A DNA stretch of 36,702 bases from Bacillota bacterium (lineage in GTDB: Bacteria; Bacillota; Bacilli; Alicyclobacillales; SLC66), in the NCBI GenBank assembly GCA_021846285.1, contig JAJZCB010000033.1, positions 1 through 36,702 of the forward strand, read 5' to 3'. The translations under genes were made by a program, and so were the position numbers. Numbering within the stretch: position 1 is the stretch's first letter; every line of letters starts with the position of its first letter. Under the pieces are notes generated by a model. That model searched no databases and was not told where the DNA came from. It saw only the letters and a list, made by a program, of their open reading frames with translations. This document shows positions 23,284-31,700 of this stretch, in pieces.

Positions 23284-23412
23284 CTATTCAGTTGCTGATG
23301 CGCAGCGAATTTCGGTATCGCCTTCACTCGCTCAGTCAGTCACGCACCATCGTACGTTCCTTCCATCACTCGTTCTGCTCCCTGAAATCGTCGCGCCCCC
23401 TTTTCGAAAGAA

Positions 23413-23487
23413 TGGTGACCCCAAGGGGATTCGAACCCCTGTTCCCGCCGTGAAAGGGCGGTGTCTTAACCGCTTGACCATGGGGCC
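23413..23487 (-). tRNA. tRNA-Glu (anticodon TTC)
   Basis: The minus strand starts GGCCCCATGGTCAAG, has the anticodon arm CCGCC-CTTTCAC-GGCGG, the T-arm GGGG-TTCGAAT-CCCC, and ends TGGGGTC-A with encoded CCA. It lies one base after the tRNA-Lys 3' fragment and upstream of tRNA-Val. Confidence 0.95.
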
Positions 23488-23488
23488 A

Positions 23489-23533
23489 TGGGGAGCCACG
23501 CTGGACTCGAACCAGCGACACCCTGATTAAGAG
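23489..23533 (-). pseudogene. tRNA-Lys (CTT) 3' half, copy A
   Basis: The minus strand carries the anticodon loop CTCTTAA, the 3' anticodon stem TCAGG, a complete T-arm (GCTGG-TTCGAGT-CCAGC), the 3' acceptor strand GTGGCTC, a discriminator and encoded CCA. The 5' half (acceptor strand, D-arm, 5' anticodon stem) is absent; ATCGCAGC precedes the loop instead. The same break point and a similar 45-base flank occur at 27745. It cannot form a tRNA by itself. Confidence 0.8.
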
Positions 23534-23545
23534 GCTGCGATTGCC

Positions 23546-23575
23546 ATGATACTGGACTTGGGACTGAGTTGTCAA
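23546..23575 (-). promoter_or_regulatory. Promoter reading into the broken tRNA-Lys / tRNA-Glu / tRNA-Val operon
   Basis: On the minus strand TTGACA (23575-23570) and TATCAT (23551-23546) are 18 bases apart. The expected start of transcription falls about ten bases before the tRNA-Lys anticodon loop, so the transcript would begin with the truncated tRNA. The copy-B flank has the weaker TTCACA / CACCTT. Confidence 0.5.
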
Positions 23576-23593
23576 GAATAGCGTCAAGACTAT

Positions 23594-23863
23594 TTAGAGA
23601 ACGCGGATGTCCGTCAAGTAATTCATACCGGAACTAATGGACGCACCAGCGCCAAGAAAAATGAATGCGGAGCATCTACATTTACACTTACACACAGGAC
23701 ACGTGACGAGGGAAGTCTCAAAAGGAATGGTAAAAAAACCTGGAAGTGCATGAGAAACTCGGAGGTATTTCTCAAACAACTGATTGTCCGTTGTCTTGAT
23801 AAGGTACCAGCGCCCATATTTGTATATGAATCGCTTCGTGAGTCCATCAACTGACGAAGCCAA
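23594..23863 (-). CDS. Small Cys-rich hypothetical protein in the A+T-rich island
   Basis: 89 residues, a frame starting TTG at 23863, 17 bases after the MFS stop. The N-terminal ~45 residues are mixed and aromatic (KYGRWYLIKTTDNQLFEKYL). A dense cysteine block follows, TCPVCKCKCRCS, and then a small-residue, hydrophobic tail (AFIFLGAGASISSG). The ribosome site is poor. A leader followed by a Cys-rich core is the layout of several ribosomally made peptide precursors, and a radical SAM stub plus exporters lie upstream; equally it could be a small zinc-binding protein or chance. No family recognised. Confidence 0.35.
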   Translation of the reverse strand: MASSVDGLTKRFIYKYGRWYLIKTTDNQLFEKYLRVSHALPGFFTIPFETSLVTCPVCKCKCRCSAFIFLGAGASISSGMNYLTDIRVL

Positions 23864-23879
23864 GTTTCGGGCGCGATCG

Positions 23880-25139
23880 TTAAGTCACATCACTAATAAC
23901 GTTTGAAAGGTGACTTATGGACATACTTGTAATAGCAAGTAACGCGAAGACTAAACTGAGACCAAGAAACATGTAGGACATGCCATAATAGCGAAGTATC
24001 CACCCAGACATTATAATCGCTAATGGAGTGACTACTGTCGCCACAGCATTAAAGAGTCCTGAGATCTGCCCCAAAAATTGAGGCTGAACAACAAGGTACA
24101 TATGAGCATAAGCTGGCGTAAATAATGCATCTGTGGCACCGTACAAGAAAACCATAGTAACGGTCAACCAGAACGACTGTTGATTAGCAATCCATAATAT
24201 CAATACAGCAAATGTTTGAATTCCAAATGCTAAAACAAGCATTCCACGCACAGGAAATTTTTTTGCGAATCGAACCACAACATTGCCAACAAATGTTCCA
24301 ACAAAAACTGAAGCTTCCATAAATCCAAAGCCTACGTAGCCGGTGTGTTGCCGCTGGGAAATAAAAAACGGTAAGAATAGAAATGCGTTATGAGGAATAT
24401 TACTGACGGCTACGATTATTAGGAGGTACCTAACATACTTATTTCCCCAAAGTTCTTTCCATACCAGCCGTGTAGAACGTACGTGTTCTTTTTGTTCCAC
24501 CTTGACGATTCCCTTTGGGTGCTCATGTGAGGTGACAATATACGTAGACATCTGTTTCCAAGCAATTAAGCCAGACAAGAGATAGCACAGACCTCCTACT
24601 GCGAGCATTATGCCTCCTCCGAAAATTTGCACAAAATAACCGGCAAGAACAAGACCAGCGGCCTGTGCAGCCGTTGTGGCCGCATTAACCTCTGACATCC
24701 ATTTGACAAGTTTTGTGTCTTTCGCGAGTAAGGCTATCCCACTTGAGAACACCGGACTAGTTAACACATCAAGGGCTTCCGTAGCCCATGATGTCACAAG
24801 CACAAGTACAACCTGCATCAGCAAAGGTGCCCCTATAAGACTTATAATACTAACTGCTATCATGAGAGACGCGCTACTAATATAGGCCGTGAGAATAATA
24901 GTTCCGCGAGATGTACGATCTGCCAAAAATCCTCCGATTGGCGCAAAAAAAGCCTTTCCAACAGCAGATAAACTCATGGCAGCACCTATGGATAATGGCG
25001 AATGCCAGAGATGGTAAACGACAAACAGCAATGCAATATATCGAAGCGCAGCGCCTATTTGGGCTAGAAGACGCGCTATTGTAATGAACCATCGAGATTC
25101 GTAACGAAATTCCGAAATCCGAGACTCAGACAGGACAAC
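23880..25139 (-). CDS. MFS transporter (EntS/macrolide-efflux type), start unresolved
   Basis: A 12-helix major facilitator exporter. Residues encoded from about 25094 onward read RWFITIARLLAQIGAALRYI, then ALLFVVYHLWHSPLSIGAAM and FFAPIGGFLADRTSRGTIIL, the start of family members that export siderophores, macrolides or peptides. A TTG at 25031 falls inside helix 1 and cannot be the true start. The frame stays open beyond 25139 but holds no ATG or GTG with a ribosome site, and an inverted repeat stands there, so the 5' end may have been replaced. Total length (~415) is otherwise complete, ending HLSNVISDVT. Codon and base use is visibly more A+T-rich than that of the flanking operons. Confidence 0.75.
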   Translation of the reverse strand, partial: VVLSESRISEFRYESRWFITIARLLAQIGAALRYIALLFVVYHLWHSPLSIGAAMSLSAVGKAFFAPIGGFLADRTSRGTIILTAYISSASLMIAVSIISLIGAPLLMQVVLVLVTSWATEALDVLTSPVFSSGIALLAKDTKLVKWMSEVNAATTAAQAAGLVLAGYFVQIFGGGIMLAVGGLCYLLSGLIAWKQMSTYIVTSHEHPKGIVKVEQKEHVRSTRLVWKELWGNKYVRYLLIIVAVSNIPHNAFLFLPFFISQRQHTGYVGFGFMEASVFVGTFVGNVVVRFAKKFPVRGMLVLAFGIQTFAVLILWIANQQSFWLTVTMVFLYGATDALFTPAYAHMYLVVQPQFLGQISGLFNAVATVVTPLAIIMSGWILRYYGMSYMFLGLSLVFALLAITSMSISHLSNVISDVT

Positions 25140-25153
25140 CCCCCCTAGAATTA

Positions 25154-25179
25154 GGAGGCGTTCCTCTCTGAACGCCTCC
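25154..25179. repeat. 10-bp perfect inverted repeat upstream of the MFS frame
   Basis: GGAGGCGTTC / GAACGCCTCC around a 6-base loop, with no T-tract on the minus strand. It separates the nuclease fragment from the MFS gene and may be a terminator remnant or a mobile-element end. Confidence 0.5.
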
Positions 25180-25207
25180 CTGCTTGGAGCACTTTCATAC
25201 CTTTTCC

Positions 25208-25471
25208 CTAGAAACCGGTATGTGTTGGCTCACGGGCAGTTTGAAATCCCATGTGCAAAATATCTCCAGCGGCCAGTTCCAAGACGACATCCGTGAATTC
25301 TTGTCTTATCTCCACTTGATCAAGTTCTGTTGGCAATGCGCGTATAGCATGGGCTCCAGGGATTCCAATCACATCTAGCGCGCCAGCCGGACATGCATTC
25401 GTGAGATGCTTGGCCAATATGTCAGTGGAATTTCGTGGCACCCTCATTTGCTCACCATCTTTGTCACTCAT
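25208..25471 (-). pseudogene. Rpn/PD-(D/E)XK-type nuclease family fragment, N-terminal part only
   Basis: The 87-residue frame reads STDILAKHLTNACPAG, then HAIRALPTELDQVEIRQEFT and DVVLELAAGDILHMGFQTAR. This is the start of the Bacillota family of transposase-like PD-(D/E)XK proteins (pattern LPTELxQVExRxxxTDVLLEL...LHxEFQ). The protein normally runs past 200 residues, but the frame stops shortly after FQT. The expected catalytic Glu in LHxEFQ is Gly here. Both point to a decaying copy. The start ATG at 25471 has no good ribosome site. Confidence 0.6.
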
Positions 25472-25492
25472 GTTCTGAGGTGTTGAGACCCT

Positions 25493-26287
25493 TTAGTGCC
25501 CTGAAATCACGCTCTTAAACTTTCGTCTATTCCGCAATGCGGTCTTCATTAATAGCCGCTCACGGTTAAATCGACTTGCAGCCACCCACCACAAACTGAC
25601 GTCAATTATGGTCAATACTCCTATCACCATAAGAATTCCTATGGTGGGATTAATCGATAGGACAGCAATCAAAAAACGATGTCGCATCGGTACCGGCAGA
25701 GTATTCACAATTAGAACAAGGACCATAAAAAAGCCCATCACGGCATAAGTTACTGTTTGCTGCGAGCCCCGCACAGTTGAAGATGCTTCCGATGCCAATG
25801 CGCTGACACCTGCTCCTAGAGATGAAGACAAAAACCCCAATAGAGGCCAAGTTCCCAAAAATGCGAGCGGGAAAAAACTCGCGTGGGAAGCAAATACATC
25901 TGCGGCAAGCCATCCGCCTAACGCGGCTAGACCCGTACACACCGTCGTCACTGCTATAGGAACAGCCATCTTGCCGAAAAAGACCGCTTGCATGTTTAGC
26001 CTGCTCGCCAACAGAGTTTCCAGGGTACCCCGCTCTCGTTCACCTGCAAATGTATCCACAACAAAAGTAGATACAAGAAAGCATGGCATCACAATAGGAA
26101 TAAATAGCGCTCCAGCCGTAGTAAATAGACTGCCTCCCATCGCCGCTGCCACTACTACCGAACCCACCACAAAAATTGCCATGCGGCCTATGGGAGTAGA
26201 TATCAGATTCCGCCCGAAAAATGCAGGTTGCGGAACACTCAACAATTCGTTAAATTCCTTCCATATAACAGTCCAAAGATCAGTCAT
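25493..26287 (-). CDS. ABC-2 type transporter permease
   Basis: 264 residues with six predicted membrane helices. The signature DTFAGERERGTLETLLASRL (E-R-x-x-GTLE-LL) is that of ABC-2 permeases such as NatB/LinH-type exporters. The start overlaps the ATPase stop by eight bases, so the two are translationally coupled. Together they form one exporter, substrate unknown; drug, peptide or sodium exporters share this plan. The ends GRNLISTPIG and RKFKSVISGH are cytoplasmic. Confidence 0.85.
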   Translation of the reverse strand: MTDLWTVIWKEFNELLSVPQPAFFGRNLISTPIGRMAIFVVGSVVVAAAMGGSLFTTAGALFIPIVMPCFLVSTFVVDTFAGERERGTLETLLASRLNMQAVFFGKMAVPIAVTTVCTGLAALGGWLAADVFASHASFFPLAFLGTWPLLGFLSSSLGAGVSALASEASSTVRGSQQTVTYAVMGFFMVLVLIVNTLPVPMRHRFLIAVLSINPTIGILMVIGVLTIIDVSLWWVAASRFNRERLLMKTALRNRRKFKSVISGH

Positions 26288-27218
26288 GTCTATCGTCCTC
26301 CACCAAGGCCATATAAACGTCTTCTAGACTACTCCGATCCCGCATTACTTCGCTAACCTGCCCTCCTTGCTCAAGAACAACTTTGATAAGTTCGGTAATG
26401 GAAGTTTCGGATGTTATGGTTAAATGTAGCTGTCCGCTATCACCTTTCACTGCGCTGACCAACGGGTGGTGCGACAAGTGCGAGAAAAGATCTGGGGAAA
26501 AGTTCGTTCCCAAAAGTTGAAAAGAAGCCTCAACACGACTAGTTTTCAATTCATTAGGTGATCCAACCGTGAGCAATTTCCCCTGCTTTAGCACTCCAAC
26601 AGACGCACACAACTTCTCCGCTTCGGCCATATTATGGGTGGTCAAAATCACAGTCATTCCGTCTTTTTGAACTAGAGTAAGTAGTTCTTGATGTAATATT
26701 GACACTGCTACAGGATCAAGTCCTGCACTAGGTTCATCAAGGATGAGCAACTCTGGCCGATGCAAAAGAGCACGTGCAAGCGCTAATTTGCGCCGCATGC
26801 CACGACTCCAGGTGCCAACCTGCTCTTTTCGATGGTCCCACAAACCAAAGCGATTAAGCAATTCGTTACTTCGGTTTTTGGTTTCGGTTTTCGAGAGCCG
26901 CCAAACCCGGGCATAAAATTCTAGATTCTGCTCTCCTGTCAAACCATCGTAATGTCCGTCCTGGTCAAATACAACTCCCACGTGTTCTCTAATCTCTGTA
27001 CCCCGAGCCCCTGGGTCCATACCTAAAACCTCAACCCTACCTGAAGTCGGGTGGGCATATCCAAGTAACAAGCGTATCGTCGTGCTTTTTCCGGCCCCAT
27101 TAGGTCCTAACAATCCAAAAATTATTCCACAGGGAACCGTAAATGAAATATGGTCCACTGCTATGACACCAGGATACTCGAAGGTAACACCTTCGGCACG
27201 TATTGCATATTGAACCAT
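26280..27218 (-). CDS. ABC transporter ATP-binding protein
   Basis: 312 residues from the ATG at 27218 (MVQYAIRAEGVTFEYPG). Walker A is GPNGAGKST, the Q-loop lies in VGVVFDQDGHYD, the signature is WSRGMRRKLALARAL, Walker B is LLILDEPSAGLDP and the switch His is in LTTHN. A ~75-residue C-terminal regulatory domain follows, typical of the DrrA/CcmA/NatA group. It pairs with the overlapping permease gene. The reading frame continues upstream in frame into a radical SAM stub (27219-27437), so a longer fused product from a TTG at 27437 is possible; the ribosome site before 27218 is weak, so neither start is certain. Confidence 0.88.
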   Translation of the reverse strand: MVQYAIRAEGVTFEYPGVIAVDHISFTVPCGIIFGLLGPNGAGKSTTIRLLLGYAHPTSGRVEVLGMDPGARGTEIREHVGVVFDQDGHYDGLTGEQNLEFYARVWRLSKTETKNRSNELLNRFGLWDHRKEQVGTWSRGMRRKLALARALLHRPELLILDEPSAGLDPVAVSILHQELLTLVQKDGMTVILTTHNMAEAEKLCASVGVLKQGKLLTVGSPNELKTSRVEASFQLLGTNFSPDLFSHLSHHPLVSAVKGDSGQLHLTITSETSITELIKVVLEQGGQVSEVMRDRSSLEDVYMALVEDDRHD

Positions 27219-27437
27219 TTCTAGGCCCACTTCCCTTGTTGGATTTGGCCGTATCGGATGATGTTGCGAGCAGAAAGAACAATTCAATGGACATTCTAAT
27301 GCGCTAAGCAAGTACAGCTGTGACAACCGTGAAGAATTGACGTATGGTCTAGTCTTAAGTCCAAGTCCAGTGCGTAGTGCATATATCTTACCATTTAGCA
27401 TGTCATAGATGCACACTCGCCGTGCTCCATATACCAA
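27219..27437 (-). pseudogene. Radical SAM peptide-maturase-like N-terminal stub, in frame with the ABC ATPase
   Basis: 73 residues read CIYDMLNGKIYALRTG, then SSRLSQLYLLSALECPLNCS and FCSQHHPIRPNP. ECPLNCSFC is the CX3CX2C cluster motif of radical SAM enzymes, and the preceding 'nGKIYAL' segment resembles the N-terminal leader-recognition region of SPASM peptide maturases. The barrel that should follow is missing and the frame runs straight into the ABC ATPase, which suggests an internal deletion. A TTG at 27437 follows GCAAGG. Confidence 0.5.
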
Positions 27438-27453
27438 CCTTGCAATAGGGCTT

Positions 27454-27677
27454 TAATCAAACATAGAAGGTCGAACAACAGCGGAAAGCCATTGTGAATA
27501 CCCATCCGAGTGGCGGTATACGCCTTGGTGGCTATGACGCTCAAGGTGTGCTCGCACCTGTTGCCGAGCATCCAACAAATCGCCGTCGACGCCCTGTCCA
27601 AGGTGTTTCCAGACATCCTGTAAATGGGGTCCTGCAAAACCGACGCCAGCAGACCGCACACGATTCGCACACAAATA
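27454..27677. other. G+C-richer stretch without an identified gene
   Basis: A minus-strand frame (27453-27674) and an overlapping one are open, but I cannot recognise a product, and neither has a convincing ribosome site. The base composition differs from the A+T-rich genes beside it. It may be a fragment of mobile DNA. Confidence 0.3.
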
Positions 27678-27721
27678 AAAAATCGGATGGAAGACTGTTG
27701 CCAGTCAAACATCCGATTTTT
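27678..27721 (-). terminator. Strong intrinsic terminator downstream of tRNA-Lys fragment B
   Basis: The outer stem AAAAATCGGATG / CATCCGATTTTT (12 bp) encloses an inner stem GACTG-TTGC-CAGTC. On the minus strand it ends in TTTTTTATTT. It is placed 24 bases after the encoded CCA of tRNA fragment B, as expected for a one-gene tRNA unit. Confidence 0.85.
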
Positions 27722-27744
27722 CCTTACACAACGCGGTTTATAGG

Positions 27745-27789
27745 TGGTGAGCCATGATGGACTCGAACCATCGACACCCTGATTAAAAG
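27745..27789 (-). pseudogene. tRNA-Lys (TTT) 3' half, copy B
   Basis: The minus strand carries the anticodon loop CTTTTAA, TCAGG, T-arm GATGG-TTCGAGT-CCATC, 3' acceptor strand ATGGCTC-A and encoded CCA, but no 5' half. Preceding sequence ATCGCAGT matches copy A. T-stem and acceptor differ from copy A by paired changes, so the two halves descend from two different lysine tRNA genes. An intact terminator follows. Confidence 0.8.
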
Positions 27790-27836
27790 ACTGCGATGGC
27801 AAAGGTGCAGAGCGTGGGATTGAGTTGTGAAGAGAG

Positions 27837-28040
27837 CAAATGAACGGTGTTGTGCTGGGCATTCCGCACTCTGTTTCATGTACCCAAACGTATCCACATG
27901 GGTTCAGCGTTGTTTCGTTGTTGCACCAATCGTTGCACCAGAATTGCGGCTTACACAGCTTCATACTGTAGATATGAGCAGGTCCGACACCGGGATACTT
28001 TACAGACTTACACATTTACCCAGTCCCGTATTGAATGCTT
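27837..28040. other. Intergenic stretch after tRNA-Lys fragment B
   Basis: No supported gene. GTTGCACCA occurs twice within 23 bases (27924-27945). The minus frame here is Cys-rich by chance-level standards, lacks a start context, and I reject it as a gene. Confidence 0.35.
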
Positions 28041-28223
28041 TCAATTATCACGGTTCGGGATTGACTCTTTGGATTTTAAATCGTCTTTTGACAGTAGCCT
28101 TTGCGGGTGCTCAAGTTCCTGGGTTCTGAGCTTTTTGATGTAGGCTTCAAATCCCCCGGCTTCCTGTAGCAGCCGTTCTCGAGTTGCCCGGACTTCTTCG
28201 ACAATGGGGTCATTCCATTTCAT
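28041..28223 (-). CDS. Small antitoxin-like partner of the PIN-domain toxin
   Basis: 60 residues beginning MKWNDPIVEEVRATRERLLQ, charged and helical. Proteins of this type (M-K-W-x-DPIVEEVRxxRE) commonly follow PIN-domain toxins of the VapC-like group, which is the case here: its start lies 14 bases inside the end of the toxin frame. Ribosome site GGGAGGT precedes the ATG at 28223. The product is intact although the toxin gene is broken. Antitoxin function is inferred from context. Confidence 0.7.
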   Translation of the reverse strand: MKWNDPIVEEVRATRERLLQEAGGFEAYIKKLRTQELEHPQRLLSKDDLKSKESIPNRDN

Positions 28224-28694
28224 CGTTCGTACCTCCCATTAGTTCGAGTGGGGTTACAATCATTGGCTCATGCAACTCCTGCATGCGATTGTATCGGTGT
28301 ATTTTTGTGCGGATTCCGCCATGAGCAAGGTGTTTGCAATTCCACGTTAATAAATAGTCGACTTCATATATCACGGCAACCGACAGATGGACAGCATCAA
28401 CCTTGGCCCGTTCTGGAATCTCAAGAAGTTGAGCGTACGTTTCTGCGAGCTTGATCACTTCATTCGTAATTCTCAGAACAGGAAACTCCGTGACCACGCC
28501 TAACCGCCGTTGTGCTAATTCTTGATCTCCTGCTCTACACTCGTCTAATACTGCCTCCGATACGTAGAGAAGAAAGTCCGAACGATCTTCATCTACTCCC
28601 GTGTGATTTGCTGTTGCGCAGCAACAACAATGTCTCTGCTTAACCGTGAAGTCAAATAACTGGGATTTATGGTCTCAACATAGACACTTTCCAT
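28210..28694 (-). pseudogene. PIN-domain (VapC-like) toxin, frameshifted
   Basis: From the ATG at 28694 the first frame reads MESVYVETINPSYLTSRLSR and DIVVAAQQQITRE, then meets a TAG at about 28593-28595. The second frame continues directly with DEDRSDFLLYVSEAVLDECR and AGDQELAQRRLGVVTEF, and runs to 28210 through AKVDAVHLSVAVIYEVDYLLTWN and TPLELMGG. Joined, they give a normal ~155-residue PIN protein of the family ending TPEELMGG, with the acidic residues of the nuclease site (ET near the start, DE, DAVH). A few bases, probably coding WW, seem lost at the junction. As it stands no full toxin is made. Confidence 0.8.
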
Positions 28695-28758
28695 ACCATC
28701 ACATCCAATGCGGTACCTCTTTCCAATGATTATACATCAGATGCATGATTTACTTTAA

Positions 28759-31700
28759 TTACACTCGAGAGTGAAGTTCTTCTGACATCCCCAAATGGTG
28801 CACTCTAACGTCATCCCCCAAACCATGTGCCGCATCGACCACCGACTGGTGATGCGTGAAGTACAGAATCTGTGTCCGACCGGACAATTCGTGAAGCACC
28901 TGCAACGTCGCCTTCGTACGGTCGTCGTCGAAATGGACGAGGATGTCGTCCATTATGAGGGGCAACGGACCGGAAGTTGCCAAATGTTGCTCCACGAAAG
29001 CGAGTCGGAGTGAAAGAAACAGTTGATCGCGTGTTCCGTCACTCATCTGATGGACGCGTCGCTTGCTGCCGTCAATGTGGACTGCTTCGAGATAGGGCGT
29101 GGTGCCATCGTACTCTACGGCCAGTTCATTGTAGTGGCTAACCGTCAACCGTTGGAAGAAGTCGCTGGCGCGCGCAAGGATGGACGACTGGTTCTGCTCA
29201 CGAAATTCTTCAATCGCCCGCTGCAGCAATCGGCGGGCGAGGTCGACGCGAAGGTATTCGTTCCACAACCGATCGACGTCGGCCAGATGGGCTTCTGCTT
29301 CTTGTGCCCGATCAGCTGCCGCAGTCTGAGTTCCGTCGAGAACGCGGAAAGCGATCTGCTTCTCCCGAAGTTCACCTATCTCTCTCTCGGACTGCGACTG
29401 CAAATCTTCAATATCGCTCGTCAACACGGACAGTTTCGCGGGAAGTACATCCACGTCGTCCACCTCGGTGAATTCCGCTTCCAGTTCAGCAACGGAAAGT
29501 CCGTCCCCGGTCTGACGTAGGATTCGCTCTTGCTCCTGGCGATTCTCGTCAATTTTCTTGAACGCGATTGAACGGTCAACCAGGGTACGAAGACTCTCGG
29601 CATCCGCGCAGTTGTATTGCAAAAGGTATTCCTGGATCTCGGATTCGCACTCACGAAGTTCAGACTGGGTGAGTTCCATCAATGCTTCGATACGAGTCAC
29701 CTCGCCCTTAATGGTCTCAAACTGTTCTGCCGCCGTCCTGGACGCAGCAAGCCGCTCGCGTACGTGACGGACCCAAGACTCCAAGGATGGGAATCCAGTC
29801 AGATGTTCGCTCAGACGTTCCGCCAACAAGTCCGCCCTGCGTTCAAACGCTGCACAGGAAACCTCCTTGGTATCAATATCGGACTTCAAGGTGTCCATGT
29901 CCCGGATCCAATCAAACAGTTGCTTCAACTGCCGAACATAGCGGGTCGCGATGTCGGTGTCTTGGGGTAGAGACGGGTACGTGTGCCGAATATCGTGCCA
30001 GGCAACCTCCAACGATTCAAGCTTCTCTCGCTCTTGGTTCAACACGCGCTCCTGGCCAGACAGACCGTGCTCAGTCCGCTTTTGTTGCTCAACAAGGTTC
30101 CGCCGTTCCGTCCCCTTTTCAGCAATACCTTCGACAAAACTGTCGCAATGCTGAATCAATACTTTCAGTCCGACGTTTTCCGGCAATTGGATGCTCAAAT
30201 CTGTACAGGTTTGCACTAGCTCGATTGCAAACGAATCGTGTTTCTGAGTTAGACCAGCCAAGGCCTCCTCTAAGGTCCGCACAGAACGTAAGCCCTCGAC
30301 CAGCGGTCGATAGATGTTCGTATACCAATCCTTCATCTCAACTGGTGTCTTCGGCTCGATCCCGCTCGACGCCCACTCCTCTTGCCACGCCGCTGAAAGA
30401 ATGTTGAACTGCGCTGCCAGCGCGTCCCGCTTCTCTTCCAGTGCGTCGATGTCCCTTCCAATCTGAACCTGTCGTACCAGCAGCAGAGCACGCTGCGCAG
30501 ACTGGTTTGCTTCCCGCCGCATCCAGTCGGCCGTTTCATCTGCTTCGTGAATGGCCGATTCAAACGCCTCGTGCAGCGGAACGTCACCGGAAAACGCCTG
30601 AACCGCATCGAGATTAGATTCCTCGTCCAGCCAAGCCCGCTTTACGAGCTTCCATCCGCTGTTTCTGCGCGTTCTAACGGCGCTTAGGTCTCCTTCCACC
30701 GGCACGCGTCCAGAGAGTTCAAGATTCTCCAACTCCCTTATCACCGCCGCCAGATTGCCACGCGCATCCTCCAACTTCCGATCACAGTCGCGAAGTTCTT
30801 GGTGGATTCCGGACCAGTCGGTCACCACCTGGTCTATGGTCTCCCGAAGCGGAACAGGTAGCGTATCGGCCTGCTCCAGCAATCCGGTCCATACCCGTTG
30901 CCCCGATACTAGTCGCAGCAGTTCCTGCCGCCTCTGTTCAATCTCCCGAGTGCGCTGCGCAATGGTTTCCTCAAGGTCTCCCTGATCCCGAATCTCCTGT
31001 ATAATTCGACGGAGTGCGGAGATGTCCGGTAGATCTGCAAACTCATTCAATTCCTGCTGAAGGCACTTCATTTCCTCGACGGTCTCGTCGTGCCGCGTCT
31101 GCTCCACGTGGAAAGTGGCACGCACTTGCCGGAGATCTTCCGCCAACTGCTCGATGCGTTCTTGGTCGGCAAACGGGATACGGAGTTGTTCCGCATCGTT
31201 GAGTGAAACGCCGGGTGCAATGGACTTCAGCATATACAAAGCGTCTCCCTGGCGTTGCCTCAACTGCTCCGCGGCGTTCAGCAACTCCTCCCCCTTGCGG
31301 GTTACGTACTGCTGCAACCCCTCGTTTAGGGCGTTGATTTCTTCAGCGTTCTCTAACGCATCCCCATCGCGCTGAATTTGCCCCAACTGCCCAATTTGCC
31401 GATCCCGTCCGCTTTCCCGCTCAGCTAGCTCCTTGGACAGATTGCGCTTGGTGTCGAGTATCTCCGGGATCCGCTGGTCGGATTGGGCCGCCAATACTAC
31501 GACTTCGCCCATGTCCATTAGGCGCTGACGGATGTCCTGTAATTCACCCAGCATGCAACGAACGCGAATCATACGCTGCATGCGAGTTTGATCTCGCTGC
31601 TTACCTTGCAGTTGGTCCCGTATCTGCTTAATGCTTTGTTCCAGACGCCGGATTGCGTCCCGCTGGCGGTGCCATTCCTCTCCACGCAAACTGCTTGTTC

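Noticed and set aside
23489-23700. Group I intron or permuted tRNA-Lys gene
   Set aside because: No 5' half (acceptor strand or D-arm) was found within several hundred bases on either side of copy A or copy B.
27395-28015. 206-codon minus-strand frame crossing the tRNA-Lys fragment and a terminator
   Set aside because: It runs through the tRNA half and the strong terminator hairpin, lacks a start context and has Cys/Trp-rich, non-protein-like composition.
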